Source: Bacillota bacterium
GTDB lineage: Bacteria; Bacillota; UBA4882; UBA10575
DNA length: 7,980 nucleotides
Reading direction: 5' to 3'
NCBI GenBank assembly: GCA_003511465.1
Contig: DOID01000029.1
Location: 2,846 to 10,825, forward strand
Positions 1-6,714 of this stretch are shown here, in pieces. The notes beneath the pieces were generated by a model that saw only the letters and a program-made list of their open reading frames with translations, had not been told where the DNA came from and searched no databases. The translations under genes were made by a program, and so were the position numbers. Position 1 is the stretch's first letter; every line of letters begins with the position of its first letter.

Positions 1-617
1 GCGATTAATAAATAATAATAACCATTATGCTTATATAAATGGGGACCTTCCGGCCAGATCGCCTCCCGGAGCGCTCCTTTCCATAGTGAATACTGCTCCC
101 CAATTAACTGCATCTTGGATAGATCAAGCTCCTGTAACCAGATCTCCCAATCGCCATCGTAAGCCGGACCGGCCGGATTCGGGCGTGTCCCTACATAGTA
201 AGTCCGGCCTTGATCATCAAAGAACAAAGAGGGGTCGATCCCCGGCGCTTCCGGCAACCAGTAAGGATCCGACCAGGTGCCAGCCGGGTCGGTGGCAGTG
301 ACAATAAAATTACCGCCGCCGCCCACGTTAGTGGTAATAACGTAAAACACCCCTTGATCGTATCTAATCGTCGGGGCGAAGATCCCTTCCGACAGTTTCA
401 ATCCGTCCAGGTTGAGCTGGGAAGGACGGTCGAGGACATGGCCGATCTGACGCCAATTGACCAGATCTGTACTCTCAAAGATCGGAATTCCCGGATAATA
501 GGCGAAAGAAGAAGTCACTAAATAAAAATGTTCACCAGCCTGGCAGACCGAAGGATCGGGATAAAACCCCGGCAGGATCGGATTCGTATACATTTTATGT
601 TGATTGAGCTTAGTCAT
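1..617 (-). CDS. GH43 family beta-xylosidase / alpha-L-arabinofuranosidase, N-terminal part (3' end outside window)
   Basis: A glycoside hydrolase of family 43, which cleaves terminal xylose or arabinose units from xylo-oligosaccharides with inversion. The 205 visible codons cover most of the five-bladed propeller. The family's three acidic residues can be seen: the base D21 in NPILPGFYPDPS, the pKa-modulating D128 in PGIDPSLFFDD, and the general acid E190 in WPEGPHLYK. The opening (FYPDPS, LVTSSFAYYPGIPIF, APTIRY, NFIVTATDPAGTWSDP) resembles the GH43_12/GH43_11 group, whose members usually run to about 500 residues with a C-terminal beta-sandwich; that part would lie beyond base 1. No signal peptide is visible, so a cytoplasmic enzyme acting on imported oligosaccharides is likely (inference). 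The start is the ATG at 617, preceded by AGGAGGAGGG (626-635) at 8-nt spacing. It follows lhr on the same strand but probably has its own promoter. Family assignment is secure; substrate is not. Confidence 0.93.
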   Translation of the reverse strand, partial: MTKLNQHKMYTNPILPGFYPDPSVCQAGEHFYLVTSSFAYYPGIPIFESTDLVNWRQIGHVLDRPSQLNLDGLKLSEGIFAPTIRYDQGVFYVITTNVGGGGNFIVTATDPAGTWSDPYWLPEAPGIDPSLFFDDQGRTYYVGTRPNPAGPAYDGDWEIWLQELDLSKMQLIGEQYSLWKGALREAIWPEGPHLYKHNGYYYLLI

Positions 618-663
618 CAGTATTACCCTCCTCCTCAAACAGTTTCGTTTTTGAATATTCCTT

Positions 664-692
664 ATTAAATATGATCACTGCGCTGATGCCAG
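664..692 (-). promoter_or_regulatory. Candidate promoter of the GH43 gene
   Basis: On the minus strand, CTGGCA (692-687, 4 of 6 matches to the sigma-A -35 box) and TTTAAT (669-664, 5 of 6 matches to the -10 box) are exactly 17 nt apart. They would start transcription near 657, about 40 nt upstream of the GH43 ATG. An inverted repeat covers the -35 box and much of the spacer. Assigned by eye only. Confidence 0.4.
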
Positions 693-698
693 TGATCA
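672..698. repeat. 9-bp inverted repeat between lhr and GH43 (operator or lhr terminator stem)
   Basis: TGATCACTG (672-680) and CAGTGATCA (690-698) are perfect inverted copies separated by 9 nt. The element begins 7 nt past the lhr stop codon (705-707), so it could form the stem of an lhr terminator, but no T-run follows it in the direction of lhr transcription. It also overlaps the -35 box and spacer of the candidate GH43 promoter, which fits an operator for a sugar-responsive regulator. The sequence does not decide between these roles. Confidence 0.5.
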
Positions 699-704
699 CC
701 GGCT

Positions 705-3700
705 TTATTCCGCAGAGACTTTCCGGTCTGAAGGCCAGAGGGTCATCTTCTGGTAAGTGCCTTCGAAGCCGAGGGCCGCCAGGACTTCCTTCGCCGGACT
801 GAGCGGCACCGGTTCCCCGTTGAAATTGCTGACGATCAGCTTCTTATCCTGATAAACCGGGTCCAAGACGCTGACTAAAACCTGCATCCCTTTTTCCAGG
901 GCGGCCGGGGAAATAGCTTCCAAGGTTTGTAGACGCATCTTTTGTCCGGAGGCTACAATCAGCGGTTTTCCGTCGGCAAAGACCAGATAATCACCAGTCG
1001 GCTTTTTGTTCTCCGGTTCCTCCGGTGAAGCCGTCAGATAATTCCATGGGTTGGCTGGATCAGACCAGGATAATGCCCAGTACCGACCGGACTGCTTAGC
1101 TACGGTGCCCAGCTCGGCTAAGGCCTGGGGGAGAGCATACTGAATTCCGCTTAGGCCCTTGATAAAATACCCCCGCTTCACCCGGCCGATATGCTCCAGA
1201 GTGACAAAGGACGGATATAGTTCCCCCCAAGACGCCCCTTCCGCTTGCACGATCTCCCGGGAAACGATCCCATAGCGGTTAAGCACTGCTTGGACAAGGG
1301 CTTCCTTTGTTTGTTTGAAAGGTGGCAGTAGCGACCAGCGACCCATCTGTGCCATAACCGCCGCTTGCAGTACCCCTTGGGCACCCACCCGTGCTTGTGG
1401 TTTTGTCTTAAGTAAATAACGGATTGGCCCAAAGGAATCGTTAGTGATGAAGCCGCATAACATCAGCTCTTCCAAGGCTTGCCAGACGGTGGGTGTTGGG
1501 AGCTTCACCTCGCGCAAGATAAAGGGCAAAGTCAAAGCGCCTTTACTGGTCAATAAATCCAGCATCAACTGGCTGGTCTTGGACACCCCACTCGCATCAC
1601 TCGATCTGGACGTGGCTGGCTCCTCCTTCTCCGCGTCCGCTTCCTTCGCTCCCCTTTTCCCCTCATCAGCCATCCCCAAATCAGCTTCTGGCATATATGC
1701 GGATTCGATTAGCAGCTGGTATTTTCCCGACTCACCCCGCACCCGCCATTGAAACTGCCCGCTGGCAAAGAGCCGATCCAAAAGGAGCGGTTTATACCCC
1801 TTGACTCTGGCCGGGAGGAGATGTTGCTCCCAGTCGGCAGCCGGAAACCACCGGCCTGTCAATTGGCTGAGGGTTTCGGCTAAACCCTCCGTGTCCCGTC
1901 GCTCCCCGGTTACCCCCTGCCAACGGGCGAGGAAAGCCGCATATTCCCAAGGCTCACGCCAGCGGGTACGGGTCTTAACCTCCTGCCGCGCCCGGGCAAG
2001 GCTCCGCCGGTGGATCTCCCTTAAGATCTCGGTGTCACACCACTCCTCACCCTCCCCGCCGGGAATAAATTCACCCGCTTCCACCACTCCGGCGGCAGCA
2101 AGCGCCGCTAGGATCTCCTCGGTTTCTCCAACCGTCCAACCGTATCTCGCCGCGAGCTCTCGGGCCGTAAAAGGACCGTGGGTCCTCACGAAACGCTGAA
2201 TAATCCGTTCGCGCGCTGCCGTACACACCTGGAGATCCGTAATTTCAGCACCCGGCAGCACTTTCATATAAAAATCAAGTTCATCCCGATCAATAAACCA
2301 CTGTTTACGGCCTTCATCATTGCTAGTCTCCGCCTTGACCAAGACAGCGCTACCCTTGGCGCACAAAGCAACTAAGACCTCCCGTACCGCTCCCCCTTGT
2401 TGGGGAAAGGCTGCGTCGATCTCACTGTCAGTAATGTCCCCACAACGCTCCACCCAGAAGCGGACCCGCTCTTCGTCAATGGTCTTTGCCACCAGATCGA
2501 TACCCCGCGCTTTACGAGCAACCGTGGTGATGACTTCAGCCCGGAATAAATTTCGAAAACCGCCCTTCCCGACGATGGTCTTTAGGGTCTCGGTACCAAG
2601 GCCAAAGAGGCGTTTACCCCCTTCTACCTTCGGTGTATCCGTATCATACATAAAATTGGCGACAAAGTTGAAGAGGTGTCCATGGGCGAACGGGGAAGGT
2701 GCCTGGCGCTGCTTCCGGTAAATCTGGATTTCCCCGGTCCCAATCTGCCGCAAAACTTCACGGAGGGCCTCCAGGTCTATATAATTCTGGAAGATCTCGC
2801 GGTAAGTCTCCCAGACGAGCGGGAAGTCCTGATATTTGGCAACAGTCTGCAGTAAATTATCGGCCTTAATCCGCGATAACCAAAGCGGTACACGCTTGCG
2901 GCCAAACCCACCCCGAGGCATCACTAGCGATCGCTGGGCACACTGGCGAAAAACCGCACCAAACAGCGGGGTGCCGGTTAGGGCTTTCCCCAGTTGTTCC
3001 TCAATCTCCTGGGCGGTCAATGTCGGCCAGTCCACCACCGGCGGAGTTTCCCCCCCGGGAATACTGAACATAACGCCATCATCACCGGTGGTAAAGGCAA
3101 ACTTCTTCCCCAGCTTCTCCTCCCAGGCCGCATTGAGCAACAAAGCCAGCGGTAGATGAATCCGGTTGCCTAAGGTAGAATGGAGCAAAAGACGCCATTC
3201 GCCGGCCTCATCTGGAAATTCTTCCAGGACCAATCGGTGATCAGTGGGTAAATAATCGACCGCCCTTTTCTGAGCCGACAGGTAGCTTTGGAGATTCTTG
3301 GCCACTTCCGGGCTGAAACCACACTCCCCTTGCAGATAAGTTGGGAGTGTTTCCGCCTCCAGCTTCTCTTCGAGCACCCCGAGGAAGGCACCGATCCTTG
3401 TGCCCAGTTCATAGGAACGACCGCCCTGATCCGCCTTCCAAAAAGGCACTTGCGCCTCGCCCTTGCCCGCCGGAGAGACAATCACCCGGTCCTGCCGGAT
3501 CTCTTCGATCCGCCAAACCGATGTTCCCAGAACAAAGCGGTCATTCAACCTGCGCTCATAGACAAACTCCTCATCCAGTTCACCAAGGCGTAAGTTAGAC
3601 CCGGTCAGATAAACCCCGAAATACCCGCGGTCCGGAATAGTGCCACCAGCGGTATAAACCAGTCTTTTACCATAAGGATCGGGCTTGATTACCCCTTCCG

Positions 3701-5174
3701 CCCGCTCCCAATAGAGGCGGGGCCGGAGATCCAGATACTCCTTGGCTTCGTAATTCCCGTTCAGCATGGCTAAAACCCGTTCCAAGTCACTTCGGGAGAG
3801 GGTATGGAAATTATAGGTGAAACGGATGATCTCAGCGGCCTTCTCCACCGTTACCGGGCCGGTGGCGGTCATCGCCACCAGTTGTTGAGCGAGGATATCA
3901 AGACAGTTCAGCGGCGCTTTCATCTTCTCCACCTGTCCGGTCTTCATCTCCCGGAGCAAAGCAACCGCCTCCAAAAGATCGGCCCGGTTTTTGGGGATAA
4001 TCCGTCCTTTACTGGGCTTATCGATGACGTGTCCGGCCCGCCCGACCCGCTGCAAACCGCGGGCGACCTCCTTGGGCGACTCCAATTGAATAACCAGATC
4101 AACCTCGCCGATATCGATCCCCAGTTCCAAAGTGGCGGTCGCCACCACACAGGGCAGCGCCCCGGATTTTAATTTTTGCTCCACCTCAATCCGGATCTCC
4201 CGCGCCAAACTGCCATGGTGCGTCCGGGCGATCTCTTGACCGACGATCTGATTAAGGTTAGCCGTCACCCGCTCAGCCAACCGCCGGTTATTGACAAACA
4301 CCAGCGTCGAGCGGTGCTGCCGGACTAAATCAACGATCTTTTGGTAAATCGACGGCCAAATGGTTTTCTCCGGCAGCTCCCGGAGGTTCGGAACGGGGAG
4401 CACGATCGCAAGATCCAGTTCTTTGCGTTGGCCGGTATCAATAATCGTTACCGGACGCGGCCGCCCCTTGCCGCTCTGCGGATCAGCCTCATAGCCGCCG
4501 AGAAAAGCGGCTACTTCATTTAAAGGTCGGATCGTGGCGGATAAACCGATCCGTTGCAACGTCCGCCCCGAGCCGGTCGCCTCCGCCACCAGGCTTTCCA
4601 AACGTTCCAAGGAGAGCGCCAGATGGGCACCGCGTTTCTCCGTAAAAAGCGTATGAATCTCGTCCACAATCACACAGCGCACAGTCTTGAGAATTTCACG
4701 GGCTTTGGAAGATAACATCAAAAAAAGCGACTCCGGCGTCGTAATCAGGATCTGTGGCGGCCGCCGTAACATCCGTTGCCGCTCCGCCGCCGGAGTATCG
4801 CCACTGCGTACCGCGCGCGAAATCTCCGGGAATTCCGTGCCCAGCTGCACGCTGTATTCTCGAATCCCCTGGAGGGGCAGTTCCAGGTTACGATTGATAT
4901 CATTATTCAAGGCCTTCAGCGGCGAAACATACAAGATCTTCACCCCACCGCCAGCCGATGATTCTTCCTGTTCCATCTCCTGATAGAGCCCATCGATGAC
5001 CTTTAAAAACGCCGCCAGGGTCTTCCCGGACCCGGTCGGCGCCAAAAGGAGCACATTTTCCCCAGCGGCAATCCGTGGCCACCCTTCCGCCTGGGGTGGG
5101 GTCGGTACGCCAAAGGTTTGCACAAACCATTGAGCGACCACCGGATGAAATTCTTTCAGGGATGGATGGAACAT
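705..5174 (-). CDS. lhr: Lhr-family superfamily 2 DNA helicase (full-length, with C-terminal domain)
   Basis: A large ATP-dependent 3'-5' DNA helicase of the Lhr family, which translocates on single-stranded DNA, unwinds DNA and RNA:DNA duplexes and is linked to DNA-damage repair. The product is 1489 aa from the ATG, close to E. coli Lhr (about 1540). Motifs in order: Walker A APTGSGKT at 45-52, TTPES near 145-149, DEIH at 171-174, SAT at 212-214, FVNNRR near 293-298, LELGID near 349-354, and QRVGRAGH at 375-382. Together with the ESP stretch before motif VI, these are diagnostic of Lhr. Residues from about 400 to 860 fit the winged-helix, beta-barrel and DEAD-associated parts of the core. 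The rest is the long C-terminal region found in full-length Lhr; for the E. coli protein it has been reported to carry uracil-DNA glycosylase activity. A charged low-complexity linker lies near 1160-1200. The ATG at 5174 is preferred because GAGGTG (5181-5186) stands 6 nt upstream; the alternative GTG at 5183 lies inside that ribosome site. Stop TAA at 705-707. Confidence 0.97.
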   Translation of the reverse strand: MFHPSLKEFHPVVAQWFVQTFGVPTPPQAEGWPRIAAGENVLLLAPTGSGKTLAAFLKVIDGLYQEMEQEESSAGGGVKILYVSPLKALNNDINRNLELPLQGIREYSVQLGTEFPEISRAVRSGDTPAAERQRMLRRPPQILITTPESLFLMLSSKAREILKTVRCVIVDEIHTLFTEKRGAHLALSLERLESLVAEATGSGRTLQRIGLSATIRPLNEVAAFLGGYEADPQSGKGRPRPVTIIDTGQRKELDLAIVLPVPNLRELPEKTIWPSIYQKIVDLVRQHRSTLVFVNNRRLAERVTANLNQIVGQEIARTHHGSLAREIRIEVEQKLKSGALPCVVATATLELGIDIGEVDLVIQLESPKEVARGLQRVGRAGHVIDKPSKGRIIPKNRADLLEAVALLREMKTGQVEKMKAPLNCLDILAQQLVAMTATGPVTVEKAAEIIRFTYNFHTLSRSDLERVLAMLNGNYEAKEYLDLRPRLYWERAEGVIKPDPYGKRLVYTAGGTIPDRGYFGVYLTGSNLRLGELDEEFVYERRLNDRFVLGTSVWRIEEIRQDRVIVSPAGKGEAQVPFWKADQGGRSYELGTRIGAFLGVLEEKLEAETLPTYLQGECGFSPEVAKNLQSYLSAQKRAVDYLPTDHRLVLEEFPDEAGEWRLLLHSTLGNRIHLPLALLLNAAWEEKLGKKFAFTTGDDGVMFSIPGGETPPVVDWPTLTAQEIEEQLGKALTGTPLFGAVFRQCAQRSLVMPRGGFGRKRVPLWLSRIKADNLLQTVAKYQDFPLVWETYREIFQNYIDLEALREVLRQIGTGEIQIYRKQRQAPSPFAHGHLFNFVANFMYDTDTPKVEGGKRLFGLGTETLKTIVGKGGFRNLFRAEVITTVARKARGIDLVAKTIDEERVRFWVERCGDITDSEIDAAFPQQGGAVREVLVALCAKGSAVLVKAETSNDEGRKQWFIDRDELDFYMKVLPGAEITDLQVCTAARERIIQRFVRTHGPFTARELAARYGWTVGETEEILAALAAAGVVEAGEFIPGGEGEEWCDTEILREIHRRSLARARQEVKTRTRWREPWEYAAFLARWQGVTGERRDTEGLAETLSQLTGRWFPAADWEQHLLPARVKGYKPLLLDRLFASGQFQWRVRGESGKYQLLIESAYMPEADLGMADEGKRGAKEADAEKEEPATSRSSDASGVSKTSQLMLDLLTSKGALTLPFILREVKLPTPTVWQALEELMLCGFITNDSFGPIRYLLKTKPQARVGAQGVLQAAVMAQMGRWSLLPPFKQTKEALVQAVLNRYGIVSREIVQAEGASWGELYPSFVTLEHIGRVKRGYFIKGLSGIQYALPQALAELGTVAKQSGRYWALSWSDPANPWNYLTASPEEPENKKPTGDYLVFADGKPLIVASGQKMRLQTLEAISPAALEKGMQVLVSVLDPVYQDKKLIVSNFNGEPVPLSPAKEVLAALGFEGTYQKMTLWPSDRKVSAE

Positions 5175-5180
5175 TACCCG

Positions 5181-5186
5181 CACCTC
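5181..5186 (-). promoter_or_regulatory. Ribosome binding site deciding the lhr start
   Basis: GAGGTG read on the minus strand ends 6 nt before the ATG at 5174. The in-frame GTG at 5183-5181 is part of this site and has no good ribosome site of its own upstream, so the ATG is the better start. Confidence 0.6.
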
Positions 5187-5238
5187 ACAAATTTTCTCAA
5201 GTCTTAGATATCTTTCCCATCTTTTAAAACAGATCTTC

Positions 5239-5255
5239 CTTATAAAAGCGCTTTT
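5239..5255 (-). promoter_or_regulatory. Operator-like palindrome with TATA element facing lhr
   Basis: AAAAGCGCTTTT (5244-5255) is a perfect 12-bp palindrome. Read toward lhr it runs straight into TATAAG (5244-5239), a possible -10 box, giving AAGCGCTTTTATAAG. No strong -35 box is seen at the expected distance (CAAAGG at 5267-5262 is weak). The AAGCGCTT core resembles LacI-type operators. The promoter role is inferred. Confidence 0.4.
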
Positions 5256-5321
5256 TCCTTCCCTTTGGAATTATATTCTAAACTGTTCGTCACAGTCATC
5301 TATTGTTTAGTTTTTGTTGAG

Positions 5322-5338
5322 AAGCGCTTTTATATGAT
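5322..5338 (+). promoter_or_regulatory. Operator-like palindrome with TATA element facing the lipoprotein gene
   Basis: AAGCGCTT (5322-5329) is followed at once by TTATATGAT, containing a possible -10 box TATGAT (5333-5338) that would start transcription about 15 nt before the ribosome site of the lipoprotein gene. The 13-bp block AAGCGCTTTTATA (5322-5334) is the exact reverse complement of 5241-5253, so the two divergent genes share a mirrored element with centres 76 bp apart. No clear -35 box is seen. The promoter role is inferred. Confidence 0.4.
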
Positions 5339-5375
5339 TAGTGTATTAATTACTATATTAGGAGGTTGTGCCATC

Positions 5376-5900
5376 ATGTTGAGAAAAAAATACACCATGC
5401 TAGGCTTAGTGATCTTTGCGGTGATTATTTTGGTTCTTTCCGGTTGCGGTGGCGGAGGTGGAGGAAGCAATGGTGGGGGCGGAGGTGGTGGTGGACTCAC
5501 CAATTTCGATGGTTTTTTAGGAACATGGTTAAGTCAGGGCCTAACCCCTCAAGTTAAATTGATAGTTAGCACAAAAATAGGTGCCGTCCAGAAAGATGAG
5601 TTTTTGGGGGGATATTACCAATACTTTACCGGAAACGTGCAATGTGACGGATTAATTGGAACAGTAAACATCACAGAAGACGACAGTAATCTATTTGGAA
5701 ATTACATTGTCGCCAATTCCTTCAGCGTGGAAGGCGTAGAAGGTTCTTATTTAGTAGTTTCGGTAAGCACGGAAGATAAATCTATCGATTTTAGTGGGTC
5801 GTTAACAGCTGCGGATACCATGGTGGTCGGTTTTAGTGAAGATAATCTCGATGATTTTGGCCTTGACGAAGATGATCTCTGTACATTTAAAAAACAATAA
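5376..5900 (+). CDS. Small glycine-rich lipoprotein of unknown function
   Basis: A 174-aa predicted lipoprotein that I do not recognise. The N-terminus is a textbook type II signal: RKK at 3-5, a hydrophobic stretch at 8-21, and lipobox L21-S22-G23-C24, so the mature protein would be lipid-anchored at C24 on the outer face of the membrane. Straight after the cysteine comes a flexible glycine tether (six G, then SN, then eight G, residues 25-40). The mature part starts FDGFLGTW and has alternating hydrophobic/polar segments (GTVNITEDD, GNYIV, SYLVVSVS, MVVGF), suggesting a small, mostly beta fold such as a lipocalin-like barrel (inference only). Two cysteines, C90 and C169, could form a disulfide. 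The C-terminus is strongly acidic (155-167). The ATG at 5376 is chosen because AGGAGG (5360-5365) precedes it by 10 nt; the frame is open back to a TTG at 5265, but that would place a second hydrophobic segment ahead of the signal peptide. Divergent from lhr. Confidence 0.82.
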   Translation: MLRKKYTMLGLVIFAVIILVLSGCGGGGGGSNGGGGGGGGLTNFDGFLGTWLSQGLTPQVKLIVSTKIGAVQKDEFLGGYYQYFTGNVQCDGLIGTVNITEDDSNLFGNYIVANSFSVEGVEGSYLVVSVSTEDKSIDFSGSLTAADTMVVGFSEDNLDDFGLDEDDLCTFKKQ

Positions 5901-5949
5901 AAAAGGTAATGCAGGCTAGAGATCAAGGGTGAAACCAATTAACACAGGA

Positions 5950-5993
5950 AGGCTAGGCTATGTTTGTTTTAAAATTTTAACATAGCCTAGCCT
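5950..5993. terminator. Perfect 15-bp-stem hairpin between convergent genes (possible bidirectional terminator)
   Basis: AGGCTAGGCTATGTT (5950-5964) pairs without mismatch with AACATAGCCTAGCCT (5979-5993) around a 14-nt AT-rich loop. The loop region includes a second, smaller palindrome, TTAAAATTTTAA (5969-5980). The element lies 49 nt after the lipoprotein stop and 5 nt after the second stop of the broken CMD-like gene, the usual place for a shared terminator. Neither strand shows a T-run after the stem, so intrinsic termination is uncertain. Confidence 0.45.
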
Positions 5994-5998
5994 CAACA

Positions 5999-6055
5999 CT
6001 ACACAACAATACTCCTCAGCCCTCCAACAAAATGCCCTATTCCATCAGCGTCTAC
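5999..6055 (-). pseudogene. In-frame remnant of the CMD-like gene beyond its TAA stop
   Basis: Directly after the TAA at 6058-6056 the same frame continues for 18 codons (VDADGIGHFVGGLRSIVV) to a TAG at 6001-5999. This stretch resembles the helix and FVGG turn that normally follow the conserved core in short carboxymuconolactone-decarboxylase family proteins (typical pattern: EEI-V-x-A-L-x-V-A-Y-F-V-G-G). It therefore looks like the lost C-terminus of the gene upstream rather than random sequence. The alignment is from memory of the family, not from a search. Confidence 0.5.
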
Positions 6056-6259
6056 TTAAACTTCCGGTTTTTGCGCAAAAGCAGCCATCGCCACTCCTTG
6101 TGCCGAACCTTCACAGGCATCAACTGCCAATGAGATCAGCAGCTTGATCTTTTGATCAAGACTGCTCTCGGTAAAGTCCAGCTCTTGTAGTTCTTTCGTC
6201 ACCTTGAAGAACTCCAGATCCCGCCCTTCAAGAGCAGCGATAAACGGCAACAGTTTCAT
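6056..6259 (-). CDS. Carboxymuconolactone decarboxylase (CMD/AhpD-like) family protein, apparently truncated
   Basis: A 67-aa open frame resembling the first two thirds of short CMD-family proteins, which are normally about 100-120 aa. The signature is LDQKIKLLISLAVDACEGSAQGV at about residues 34-56, the core helix pair of the family, preceded by a DLEFFKVTKELQ helix. The AhpD redox pair CxxC is missing (only the single Cys of DACEG), so peroxidase-reductase activity is unlikely; many such small members have no known role. Translation stops at TAA 6058-6056 after KPEV, but the same frame then goes on with family-like sequence, and about six residues that usually precede this point seem absent, so I read this as a decaying or shortened gene. 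The ATG at 6259 has AAGGAG (6269-6274) 9 nt upstream; a TTG at 6262 is also possible. It lies 24 nt after hepT and is probably the third gene of that operon. Confidence 0.68.
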   Translation of the reverse strand: MKLLPFIAALEGRDLEFFKVTKELQELDFTESSLDQKIKLLISLAVDACEGSAQGVAMAAFAQKPEV

Positions 6260-6283
6260 CAAAAGTCTCTCCTTTTTGAGTTC

Positions 6284-6709
6284 CTATTCTCCACAATTTC
6301 CGTTAATATACACCATAATGTATCTGGCATACTCTCTTAGATCTGATAAACTGGTATTAAGAACCTCGACCAACTTATTCAGATCGATTCTGGCATATTC
6401 ATGAACGAGAATGTTTCGAAACCCGGCCATTCCCCTGATTTTCTCAGCAAACAAAAGGGGAAATACTTGTAATTCCGCCAATCCCATAAAAATATCAGCA
6501 TATCTTTCCACGGTTATACCTTCTGCTGCTAGAATATGATTTCCTATATCCAGCAAGATTTGGATCGATAGATGAAGACCTCTCTCCACAATCCATGATT
6601 TGTCAAGATCAATCTCGAGTTCCGCTGCGGTAATACCTTTGTATCGCTCCAATTGCTTTAAATACCTATCAAGTTCCTTTAACTTTTCCAATATCAGCCC
6701 GATATCCAC
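6284..6709 (-). CDS. hepT: HepT-like HEPN-domain ribonuclease toxin (DUF86) of an MntA-HepT toxin-antitoxin pair
   Basis: A HEPN-fold toxin RNase, an all-helical protein of about 141 aa, which is the family's normal size. The catalytic signature Rx4HxY is intact as RNILVHEY, with R98, H103 and Y105 counted from the start used here, so the toxin should be active. In characterised MntA-HepT pairs the partner nucleotidyltransferase silences the toxin by adding AMP units to the tyrosine of this motif. Upstream helices (ILEKLKELDRYLKQLERY, VERGLHLSIQILLDIGNHIL) match the usual HepT pattern. Two starts are possible: a GTG at 6718 overlapping the mntA stop, or the GTG at 6709. The latter is preferred because GGGAGG (6718-6723) stands 8 nt before it and the product then begins MDIGLILEKL, as HepT proteins usually do. 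Stop TAG at 6286-6284. Cotranscribed with mntA, only 5 nt apart. Confidence 0.93.
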   Translation of the reverse strand: MDIGLILEKLKELDRYLKQLERYKGITAAELEIDLDKSWIVERGLHLSIQILLDIGNHILAAEGITVERYADIFMGLAELQVFPLLFAEKIRGMAGFRNILVHEYARIDLNKLVEVLNTSLSDLREYARYIMVYINGNCGE

Positions 6710-6714
6710 TACGC

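Noticed and set aside
86..521. Plus-strand open frames opposite the GH43 gene
   Set aside because: The minus strand encodes a clear GH43 enzyme with all three catalytic residues; the plus-strand products resemble nothing.
1444..4983. Many open frames of 60-130 codons on the plus strand opposite lhr, and two short ones in another minus frame
   Set aside because: They are shadows of a strongly coding GC-rich gene; they have arginine/serine/proline-rich nonsense products and no matching ribosome sites or families.
5244..5329. CcpA catabolite-response (cre) sites
   Set aside because: The AAGCGCTT cores look similar, but the conserved TG before the core and CA after it are missing in both copies.
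5265..5375. N-terminal extension of the lipoprotein from a TTG at 5265
   Set aside because: It has no ribosome site, adds a second hydrophobic stretch before an already complete lipobox signal, and would run across the operator-like palindrome; AGGAGG at 5360 fits the ATG at 5376.
6056..6058. Programmed read-through or selenocysteine at the stop of the CMD-like gene
   Set aside because: The codon is TAA, which is not used for selenocysteine or pyrrolysine, and there is no adjacent recoding structure; a plain nonsense change is simpler.
6056..6259. AhpD-type peroxidase partner
   Set aside because: The redox-active CxxC pair is absent; only one cysteine lies in the core helix.
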